Origin: Stropharia rugosoannulata
Taxonomy: Eukaryota; Basidiomycota; Agaricomycetes; Agaricales; Strophariaceae
Length of the DNA stretch: 64,000 nucleotides
Reading direction: 5' to 3'
Assembly: GCA_028532985.1 (NCBI GenBank)
Contig: JANCIK010000002.1
Coordinates: 1,550,001 to 1,614,000, forward strand
Positions 55,961 through 64,000 of this stretch are shown here, one piece after another. The notes beneath the pieces were generated by a model, which was not told the origin of the DNA, ran no database searches, and saw only the letters and a program-made list of their open reading frames with translations. The translations under genes were made by a program, and so were the position numbers. Position 1 is the first letter of the stretch. Every line of letters begins with the position of its first letter.

Positions 55961-56542
55961 ATGTCCGGCACTTCCAACAGCAATAGTGTACCCGAATTGG
56001 CGGACATGATCCATCACTCTCCCAAGGTTGTTAAGCAAATGGAAAAGGATATCCAAAAGGACGCGAAAGCCGAGGCAAAATCCGTCAAGGAGGTTGTAAA
56101 AGACCTATCAAAGGCAAAAAAGGCTGAGCACAAGGCTTACAAGGTGCGAGCTACCATGACTATCGTCATCTGTTGGACTGAGTTTATCCAAAACATCGTC
56201 ATAATAGGAGACTATCAGGGCAGAAAAAACGGCGAGCAAGCTGCAAAAGAAAGAAGATGAAGCGTTGAAGGCACTACACAAGGCACAAGAGAGTCTTGAT
56301 ATTACCGTTAGCAAGCTTCATAAGGCCCGGCAGGATCTAGAGGTGCGATTGCTGACTCCCTTGATTGTGGGGCGCGACATCCTGCTTACTTTCTTCTTCT
56401 ATCACATTAGCTCACGAGCAAGGCTCACGAACGCGTCCAAAATACTTTGGAAGTGAAAGAAGCTCATGTACAGGAGGTAATGAAAGAACATAATACTCAC
56501 ACTGTATGTGGTGTTTTCCCTTCGTCTTATACGCAATTCTGA
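55961..56542 (+). CDS. small coiled-coil protein, family not recognised
   Basis: Hypothetical protein of about 145 residues. Starts MSGTSNSNSVPELADMIHHS and is almost wholly helical and charged: MEKDIQKDAKAEAKSVKEVV, KDLSKAKKAEHKAYK, then after an intron (GTGCGA donor at 56144, TAG acceptor at about 56,207) ETIRAEKTASKLQKKEDEAL, KALHKAQESLDITVSKLHKA and RQDLE. After a second intron come LTSKAHERVQNTLEVKEAHV and the end CGVFPSSYTQF, TGA at 56540-56542. Lys/Ala/Glu heptad-like spacing suggests a long coiled coil. No signal peptide or membrane segment. The 3' end could change if another intron starts at GTAATG near 56,477. Confidence 0.65.
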
Positions 56543-56815
56543 AGGTCGGCTCGTTCGTTATGTTATGTAGGAAGCGAGGAACGCAAGAATCAGTGTTCTT
56601 CATAGCCTTTCCGAGGACAATGTTACTCCAGTTTAAGGCTTTCAATGACTCCTTCACATGACTATGGTAATTCTTGTCGAAATGATATAGAAACCCGATA
56701 TCCACCGTCTCAGCGAAACACAGGCCTACAATTCTGTCTATATACATAATTTATCTAGGATTTTTGAAATCTATCAAACCATAAACCCTGCTGCATATGA
56801 TTTACACTCCCCCAT

Positions 56816-57746
56816 TCAAAACTTGGATACAACCACACCGCCGCTTACAACCTCTGGCGATGTCATAGCAGAAGAACCATCAGAGATCCTATGCTGTAAC
56901 AGAGCTTCGCCATTTATCCTGGTTCCCTCCTTCTCGTCCTTAACAAACTTGCTAAACGCCTTGAAGGAAGGCAGACTTGCATCGCCCATTAGCTGGAATG
57001 CGATACTTTCGCTGGTACCAACGCGAGCTCCCTCAGTCCGGAGACGATCAAGAGCAATGGGAATTTCAAAGGAATTGCATGACGAAACGCCATCTGCAAC
57101 TATATGTGGCGTGTATTGTCTGTCATAAAGAATTGAAAGTGCGGTTTGTTGTACGCAAATATGTGACTGGAGACTTTATGAATAATTCGGCGTTGACAGA
57201 AAATAGTTGGGTCACACCTCAATGCCAAAGATAACAATTGATTTTATCTGGGGATGCTTAGCAAGCGTAGCCTTGACTTCAGGAGTCATCATGGAGAAAA
57301 GGGTTTTGTCGAACGTTCCAAGGAGTAGTGGACCTAGAGTATCGGACTCTATGCCAGGATCTGTTGGTCCAAGAGCTTTGAAACCCCAAAAGTAAGCCGT
57401 ATCAGCAATCAAGAGAAGTAGGATTGACTAGAACGCGCAAATACCTCTAGAATTCTGTGTGGTGCAAATAACCGGGATATTCAACAGCTAGTTGTAAACA
57501 TGAGCATCATGTTAACGCAGCATTTCATTCTATCTATGCCTAGGGGCATACCTTCGCAAGTCTGACCATCTTCCTTGAAGTCGCAACAACATGTTCATAA
57601 CCATAGATCGCGGGTTCTGGGCCGTGAGCATAATCGTTTGATTTTCACTAGCTTTGCTGAAATACTTCGCTGTACTCACTAAATTTGACTTGCACATCGC
57701 AGAGAAAGAATACAGTGGAGGCGGGGTCGAGCTTTGGAGAAGGCAT
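56816..57746 (-). CDS. isochorismatase-like cysteine hydrolase
   Basis: Member of the isochorismatase-like fold (ISOC1/YcaC group), which hydrolyses small amides or related bonds; substrate unknown. Splicing gives MPSPKLDPASTVFFLCDVQV, then KFKPAIYGYEHVVATSRKMV, LLNIPVICTTQNSR, ALGPTDPGIESDTLG, TFDKTLFSMMTPEVKATLAK, SIVIFGIESHICVQQTALSI, then PHIVADGVSSCNSFEIPIAL and SESIAFQLMGDASLPSFKAF. It ends VVSGGVVVSKF, TGA at 56816-56818. The family triad is intact: Asp in LCDVQ, Lys in FDKTL and Cys in SHICV. Five introns. Start set at 57746; a methionine further upstream would add about 35 residues with no family similarity. Confidence 0.88.
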
Positions 57747-58049
57747 GCTTGAAGGGAATTGGGGGACAACAGGCAAAAGGGGACAAATCAGGAGTGTGGG
57801 GAAGGGACCTCCAACATTTCCTGATCTAATTCCGACGCGACGCCGAGACATAAGTACCAAAATTACCTTGGCACGCGTGAAATATCCTCGGATTTGTGCT
57901 GGACTTGTCAGTTTATATATAAAGTACAAGGTCTTTCGAAGTCCTTAAAGCTGTCTTTTCGCTTGTGCTTATAACAAAAGGCCCGTGCTCGGGAACGAGG
58001 TAGCGTGCTCAAAAAATGGCCATGTAAATTATGATGTTGCACAGATTAC
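57747..58049. other. intergenic between isochorismatase and aldolase genes
   Basis: About 300 bp with no supported gene. It contains the promoter of the isochorismatase-like gene and the 3' UTR of the aldolase gene, both minus-strand. Confidence 0.35.
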
Positions 58050-59333
58050 TTATTTCCCTTTGCCAGTGATATCATTCAACTGGGCCAGCTGTGCAGCGTT
58101 CCATTCATTCAAAGCAGTTACGTCACCAGCAAGATTCATCAAATCGACTGGATAAATTCATCAATGTGAAGTAACAAAGAAGAGGGCGTAGAGCCTTACA
58201 TCCTTGGTTGAACCGTGCTCTTACATGCTTCGCTTCAGTGCAAAACATCCCAGCATACTTGCCCGCTTTCTTAGCTGCAGTCAAAACGCGCTGAACGGCC
58301 TCTTGCACCTCTGGAATCGACTCATGCTCGTAGAATGGGTACCCCATACATGCTGCGAGGTCATTTGGCCTGAGAGCAGCCAGTTGACAATCGTCCAGTT
58401 AAGTGTGGACATAAATGTTTAATGCTTACCCGATAAACAGCATATCTTTGGGCAGGGTTGAAGATTAGTAGGCATACTTCAAAAATTTGATAAGACGGAA
58501 CCTACCGATTCCATCGACATTGGCAATCCCTTCACAATTTTCTAGTCCTTGCAGTGTCTCTATCTGGACAGCAATAAATGTATTTCGATTGGCGGTGCGC
58601 ACATATTCACTGAATGTTTGCCGAAAAGCAGCAGGAGCAAAAGGGGAGCCTACCCCTCTTATTCCCGAGACTGCTGCAGGTGAGGTATGGTCTTTGACCT
58701 TAGTAGATTCCTGGGTTTTTGTCACTACAGGAAACTTTGCATACTGAACAACAGCAATGGCATCCTCAACAGTCGACATGGAAGGTACCAGGATACCATG
58801 CGCTGGAAAGCACTCTTATCAAGCAGAGATCATTAATTTGACCTTTCCACTCACCACCAGCATCCAAAGCGCGCTTCACATAAACATTTTGAGGGTGAGG
58901 TATACGAACGATCGGAGAACAGCCCTCTGCCGCAACAGCTGCCACGTTCGCGAACATTTCAGCGTCATCAATATCACCGTGTTCGCAATCAATTAAGGTA
59001 AACTAAACCGCATAAATGACGTTGTGAAAACCCGCAGAAGAGCGAAAATCCTGACTTACATCGTAGCCCATACGGGCTACCATCCGAGCCAATGACACTC
59101 CCGGTAGCATTATCCATGAACCTTGCAAAGTAATTTGTCGACCAAGCGGTTGTTAAAATTATGAGATGCTCACCAATGACTGGTCGCCGAGGATTCTGTG
59201 CATCCTTCATTACGCGCTGTAGGCCAAGTAGATCATCTTCTGGAGTATTTTCACCCGTGGTCAGCGTTTGATCTGGAACCAGCCCAGGTCGTCCATCGCT
59301 GAGTCTGGGAAGAAACCTAGAGATGTTATACAT
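58050..59333 (-). CDS. HpcH/HpaI-family aldolase
   Basis: Metal-dependent class II pyruvate aldolase family, TIM barrel, cleaving 4-hydroxy-2-oxo acids such as those from aromatic breakdown. Starts MYNISRFLPRLSDGRPGLVP (59333), then LQRVMKDAQNPRRPVIGSWI, MLPGVSLARMVARMGYDFTL, IDCEHGDIDDAEMFANVAAV, IVRIPHPQNVYVKRALDAG and SMSTVEDAIAVVQYAKFP. It continues IRGVGSPFAPAAFRQTFSEY, FIAVQIETLQGLENCEGIAN, VDGIDMLFIGPNDLAACMGY, AAKKAGKYAGMFCTEAKHVR and ends LNDITGKGK, TAA at 58050-58052. The metal-binding Glu of VQIET and the Asp of GPNDL are present. About eight introns. Lies next to the isochorismatase-like gene on the same strand. Confidence 0.85.
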
Positions 59334-59580
59334 TTTGCAGAGTACGCGATGCTTAGGTATCCCGAACTGCGAAAAAGTGAAATGAAAGATAAGAAAGGGG
59401 ACATCGGTTCTTTAAAGCTTTGTACTTGATAAACATATCTCATTCTCAAGGTCGCCTTAAATATAGATGCGATGAAATGCACATGGTTATCTCCCTGTAC
59501 AATAGCTGCCGAGATAATGGATGTATTTTCAGCTCCAGGAAAGAAAGATCCTACACAAAAAATAAACCATGAAGTTCGTA

Positions 59581-61307
59581 CTATGACATGATGACATCTT
59601 GGTCGGGTTGTTCTCTAGGAGCTCCTCTTACAACAGAATTGACAAGTTCTCTTCTAATTTCTGGACTAATTTGTGGATGGGGTGTCGCGCGGATAACGTC
59701 CAGTAGGGCATCCTTTTGATCGGGAGTCAAGTCAGAGGCGTATCTAGATGTGTTTTTAGTAAAACAGCTTTGGTAAAGTGAACGTGGACAAACCGTTGGG
59801 CAAATACGAGCAGACTTTGATGCCAAAGGACAGGAAGTTTCTCGGAATCACCCCGTGATTTAGCTTTGTAGGAGTTGGAGAGTCTAATGAAGTGGAATAC
59901 AAGGGCGTCGACGACTTTATAGGGAAGCTCAAATTTCTTATCGATCAAAACACGAATGAACAGAGAATTAGGCCCTATGAAAATAATGTGCGTTAGAAAA
60001 TGAGCTGATTGGCATGTAAATTGTGACCAACCTGAGTAATCCATCTCCGCGATGCGAAGAAGTGCCGCCGATGCATGTAGAACAGGGACTTTAGTCCTAG
60101 CCAAGATCGAGGCTACGATTGTAGCCTCCTTCAAAGTGCAGCCTTGCTGCAATTTTACGTTAGTCTCACCTAATCAGGCAGTAGCAACGAACGCACGTCA
60201 AGTAGCGGGAAAATGATTCCTTTAAAGAAAGCGCCAGGCTTGTATATTGATTTCTTCAGGGCTTGGTAATAGTGGACATTCATCTTCTTATTTTCTTGAA
60301 TGTCATTTCGGATAGCATCCAGCAGAACAACACCTAGGAACAATTGTGCCTGAGCAGGTTTCATGTTGGATATAAATATTTTGGTGGCAGCCTCGCAAGC
60401 ATGCGGAGACCAATTTTCAGGGTGTGTGAGTGCTAGCATACGTGCCCAAGCCGGGAGAGACGGTATGACTTTGAAAAGTTTTGGTAAAGGACCGGACTTA
60501 TAGCCTCGCAAAAGTTGTCCAATCCTAGGCAAATTGAGGTTCAGGTTGGAGAATATTAGATGAGTTGACTGACTTTGTATAAGCTTCCACCACGGCCGGA
60601 TTCAAGCCAGCGGCAGGGTCGGGAGCTTCTTCGTCTTCATTGTAATCGGTTAACGACTAACGCAGCGAATAGACCGGGCAAGACACACACCTTGATGCAC
60701 CTTTCGAATGGCTGCGGTTGACGAAACTTCTCCGCTATCTAGTTTTGCAAAAATCAAGTCCGCCAAAGTTTTGCGCTCCCCTGCATTAGCGGGGAGAAGG
60801 GCGTCAAGGGTTTCCATATCCTCTGCATCTATTTCCTGCCACAGTAACCATGAGACCAGCGTCCAAGTTGGATTTCAGCAGAACTAACGTATTCCTCTTC
60901 AATTTCTGCTCCATCCTCAGAGTGATCGTCATCATCTTCGTTGAATCTGGGCTGCATCCTTGGTTTTGACAACGGCTGCATGTCATCATCTTCATCTTCT
61001 TCAGGAACTTCCTCATCTTCAGGCATCTCGAGCTCATTCTGTTGATCTCTTGCAAGCTCGAAGATGCGACGCGAAGTTTTAGGGTCTAGAATGACCTAAA
61101 GGATACGTGTATCAGACATCATACGGGCAATTGGATGATCCATACCTCAGATTGATCTTCATCATCCCTGGAAGAGCTGATTCTGGACTTTTTGCGCTTG
61201 CCAGGCTGTGAGATGCGGCCATATTTTGCTTGTACTTCGTCCTCATCTAGCTGGACTATTAGAGGGTCATGTCTTGACTTTCCGGAAGACTTTTGGGCGC
61301 GCGGCAT
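59581..61307 (-). CDS. ENP1: bystin / essential nuclear protein 1
   Basis: 40S ribosome assembly factor of nucleolar and cytoplasmic pre-40S particles. Starts [20 protein letters not shown], then [20 protein letters not shown] with acidic runs, then [20 protein letters not shown]. The bystin core follows: [100 protein letters not shown] and [13 protein letters not shown]. It ends [13 protein letters not shown] at 59581-59583. About eight introns. Divergent from the UDP-glucuronate decarboxylase gene with 155 bp between start codons. Confidence 0.93.
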
Positions 61308-61462
61308 TTTTGAGAGAAACAAGACGGTGTACTTGTAAGGGAGGCACCAAATAATTTTTGATCGGCAAATCCCAGTTGCCAAAATAGGGAAGGCTGATTA
61401 GTGAAATCCATAAAACGCGGGCTCAGATTCTTGTCGCCGTCATTCATTCTTTTCCTCCTACA

Positions 61463-63107
61463 ATGACTTCCTCGACCGTGAGTATATACTACCCCTTCAT
61501 ATGTCCTCCCGTCCAAACAGTGGTATTACTGTTTGTTGTAGGGGTTAACACGCGTCGTTTTTCTTGACGCGTCCCACTTGTCGTTTAATCTCGTCATCCT
61601 CTAAGCCCAACCACTTACAAATTTGCCACCTAGATTCGCTCGCTGGACAACACTGGCAAAGAGATTACAACCGTTGGGTTCAATCGCTTTGGCTTCGATA
61701 GCGAGGTCCCCATCGATGTCCTTCGCTCCTTGTACCTTCGCCCACATTACGCGGTCCGCTCAGGGGATTCTAATGAATTGAACGAAGACGGCCAAGACCA
61801 GGACCACGCCGTGTTCAACAAGGGAAATACCGCCTTCCAGTCGAAGTCGATTTACTTTCCCGAATCCAACTCTATTTCATACACTACTCTTTCTCGCTTC
61901 ACCCCAGTGACGTTATTACCGCCCTCTCAGCGCAAGCGTATTCTTGTCACTGGTGGTGCTGGATTTGTGGGCTCGCATCTAGTGGACAGACTTATGCTTC
62001 TCGGACATGAAGTCACTGTTCTCGACAACTTCTTCACCGGTTCCAAGACTACCGTTAGCCATTGGATTGGACACCCCAATTTCGAGATGGTCCGACATGA
62101 CGTTGTCGAGCCATTCATGATTGAATGCGACCGTACGCTTACGTTTTGAGACGAAGGTATAACACTCATCCGTCATACTTATTTATAGAAATATATCATC
62201 TCGCTTGCCCTGCATCTCCACCCCACTACCAATTCAATGCTGTCAAGACAATCAAGACATCATTCATGGGCACCTTGAACATGCTTGGTTTGGCGAAGCG
62301 CACAAAAGCTCGCTTCCTGATTACCAGTACATCTGGTGGGCGCCATCACTTTTTATGGTCTTCATAAGGTTTATCTATTATACAGAGGTATACGGGGATC
62401 CGGAGGTCCACCCCCAACATGAAGAATAGTGAGTGAAATTAAATTCATAGTACAATCATTCTGATGTGCGGCAGTTGGGGCCACGTCAACCCCATCGGTC
62501 CTCGTGCATGCTACGACGAGGGAAAACGCGTGGCTGAAACTCTTACATACGGTTTTCAACGTCAAGACGGGGTTGACGTTCGCGTAGCCCGTATCTTTAA
62601 TACCTATGGTCCCCGAAGTCGGTATGATTCATTGACGCCACCGGCATGCTTTGACATTCGCTTTTAGTGAACCCTTACGATGGGCGTGTTGTCTCAAACT
62701 TCATTGTTCAGGCTCTCAAGGGAGAAGATATGACCGTTTACGGTGATGGCAAGCAGACACGTTCATTCCAGTACATCCACGATCTCATTGATGGTCTGAT
62801 TACGCTCATGAACTCTGATGAATCTCGCCCTGTCAACATTGGTAACGGCGACGAATTCACTATTGGAGAGTTCGCTGAGCTAGTGCGCGAGATTGTCGAG
62901 AAGGTCCAGGACGAAGATGGCGACAAACGCACGAGACGCGTGAACATCATCCACAAGCCCATGCCCACCGATGATCCTCAAATGCGCAGGCCGGATACCA
63001 CCAGGGCAAAAGAGGTTCTGCAGTGGCAGCCTAGGTGGACTGTACGCATGGGCTTGGAAGAGATGGTTAGATATTACAAGGCTAAGATGGCCGAAGGAAA
63101 TCTCTAA
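61463..63107 (+). CDS. UXS1: UDP-glucuronate decarboxylase (UDP-xylose synthase)
   Basis: NAD-dependent short-chain dehydrogenase-like enzyme turning UDP-glucuronate into UDP-xylose, donor for xylosylated cell-wall or capsular glycans. Exon 1 is only MTSST; then [23 protein letters not shown] motif [20 protein letters not shown]; catalytic residues in TSTSEVYGDP (Thr/Ser) and RACYDEGKR (YxxxK). Also [40 protein letters not shown] and [20 protein letters not shown]. Ends [10 protein letters not shown] at 63107. Introns at about 61,478, 62,133, 62,337, 62,429 and 62,622. No N-terminal membrane anchor is visible, suggesting a cytosolic enzyme. Confidence 0.95.
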
Positions 63108-63388
63108 GCCTTGTTGGCTCTGTCATGAACCTTTAACTGTAATGGACTAGAATAATCATTATGTCTTTTAGCTTAGTATTCATTAGATGCCTCTGGTGGC
63201 GGCTAGAGGCACAGCCTTGTCGGTACAGTACATTACTATGTATGTTGTAGGAAAAGCTGCTCATGAGGACCCACTAGTTGAAAGAGAGTAATAGGGGCTA
63301 TGTATACAGTAACACGTACAGTAGATAGATACAGTGGTGAGGAATAGTGAATATGAACAGACGTATTAATGGGATGTCCAATCATCTA

Positions 63389-64000
63389 TTAAGGAAGCTT
63401 TCGAAGAGCAGAGGTGATCGTTGCCGTATTGCCTGTGGCTTTGCCTTTGGTGATCCGCTTATCCGCCATGTTGTTGACGAATACCATTTTTTGCAACGAA
63501 GAGTTTGCTGATTCAAAGGCCGGAACTAGGTCAGAGCGACTAGAGTGCTTCGTAAGTGTATCATGATCGTGTTTAGACCGCTCCGTGTATATGCTTGCAT
63601 CTAAGGGACCGCTTTAGCAACCCTTCAACCGAAAAATCAGGAAGACCTACTATACCGTGATGATGCGGCTATCTCACTATAAGACCAGCCTTCCTGGACT
63701 CTCTGTGAGTACCTGCCACTGGGATTGAGCAAAAGCATCAACGGTTCGAGGAAGTGACATACGTCCGTAGTGGTATCTCGGGAGATAATGCTTCAGCCTG
63801 ACCCTTTTGATAGTGCTTAAGCAGATCTGCCTGTCCTTGGACTACGTCTGGTGGCAGACAGCTGAATGATAGCGAACACAATGGGTCCAGGGAAGCTATA
63901 TCCGGGTCACCCATTAAGTCCGCTAAATTGGCCAGTGCTCTCCTCATTCTGTCTCTAATTGAGGATTCGGGTGCAACCAGCTCTGACCGATGATGAGGCA
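63389..64000 (-). CDS. 3' part of an unidentified gene, runs off the window
   Basis: C-terminal exons only. The frame is open to the window end and reads SELVAPESSIRDRMRRALAN, LADLMGDPDIASLDPLCSLS, FSCLPPDVVQGQADLLKHYQ and KGQAEALSPEIPLRT. A GTATGT donor (about 63,762) joins RVQEGWSYSEIAASSR, then RIYTERSKHDHDTLTKHSSR and SDLVPAFESANSSLQKMVFV, ending ITSALRKLP, TAA at 63389-63391. Good splice signals and sustained coding quality support a real gene, but I recognise no family. The tail is polar and basic. Confidence 0.6.

Noticed and set aside
59340..59580. Open minus-strand segment reading GSFFPGAENTSIISAAIVQG between bystin and the aldolase
   Set aside because: It could be an extra 5' exon of the aldolase, but the aldolase has its own convincing ATG at 59333 and I could not link the segment to any start or family.
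1..64000. tRNA genes, rRNA, CRISPR arrays or prokaryotic operon signals
   Set aside because: I looked for B-box-like GGTTCGAATCC on both strands and for regularly spaced repeats and saw none that fold or repeat convincingly; the window is eukaryotic.

Overview
This 64-kb window is nuclear DNA from a filamentous basidiomycete, most likely an Agaricomycete. Genes are dense on both strands. Nearly all are split by many short GT-AG introns of roughly 40-80 bp with CTNAY-like branch points. The gene set is fungal (OPY2-type anchor, GMC oxidoreductase, fasciclin proteins, CAF16, AIR-type zinc knuckle protein). Most gene models were built by joining open frames across splice sites that can be read in the sequence; exon boundaries are therefore inferences, and no transcript evidence was available.

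Layout. 0.3-7.4 kb: a divergent pair, an acyl-CoA synthetase (-) and the inositol pyrophosphate kinase VIP1/PPIP5K (+). 7.6-16.7 kb: four head-to-tail minus-strand genes (AKTIP/FTS-like inactive E2, AIR-type TRAMP zinc knuckle protein, peroxisomal PMP47/ANT1-type carrier, and a large UBA/IBR-like/UBC protein related to the BIRC6 E2 domain). 17.2-21.6 kb: a doubtful small gene, CAF16 ABC ATPase (-) and an OPY2-like membrane anchor (+). 22.7-31.6 kb: one complete Ty3/gypsy chromovirus on the minus strand, with 234-bp LTRs that read as identical, a TGTGC target duplication, and one uninterrupted 2,703-codon frame. 31.7-38.3 kb: complex I NDUFA12 (+), L-2-hydroxyglutarate dehydrogenase (-), a MYND protein (+) and a GMC oxidoreductase (+) with a probable 1-nt frameshift near its end. 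38.5-51.0 kb: a secreted fasciclin protein (-), the Hsp90 cochaperone CNS1 (+), ribosomal eS7 (+), an unusual Rab GTPase (+), AMMECR1 (+), a PPR-type mitochondrial protein (-) and ribosomal uL3 (-). 51.5-59.3 kb: two tandem hydrolase-like/SnoaL-like paralogs (-), a small coiled-coil protein (+), an isochorismatase-like hydrolase (-) and an HpcH/HpaI aldolase (-). 59.6-64.0 kb: bystin/ENP1 (-), UDP-glucuronate decarboxylase (+) and the 3' end of an unidentified gene (-).

Most of the window is core housekeeping: translation (eS7, uL3), ribosome assembly (bystin), RNA surveillance (AIR), ubiquitin biology (two UBC-fold proteins), mitochondrial and peroxisomal metabolism, and signalling (VIP1, OPY2, Rab). 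The accessory part is the retroelement and the 51.5-59.3 kb group of four small-molecule enzymes on one strand. The most unusual item is the last 351 codons of the retroelement frame. They encode an acidic/proline-rich protein unlike Gag or Pol, are preceded by a TATA-like box and a pyrimidine-rich leader, and could be a separately expressed second gene fused in frame to pol.
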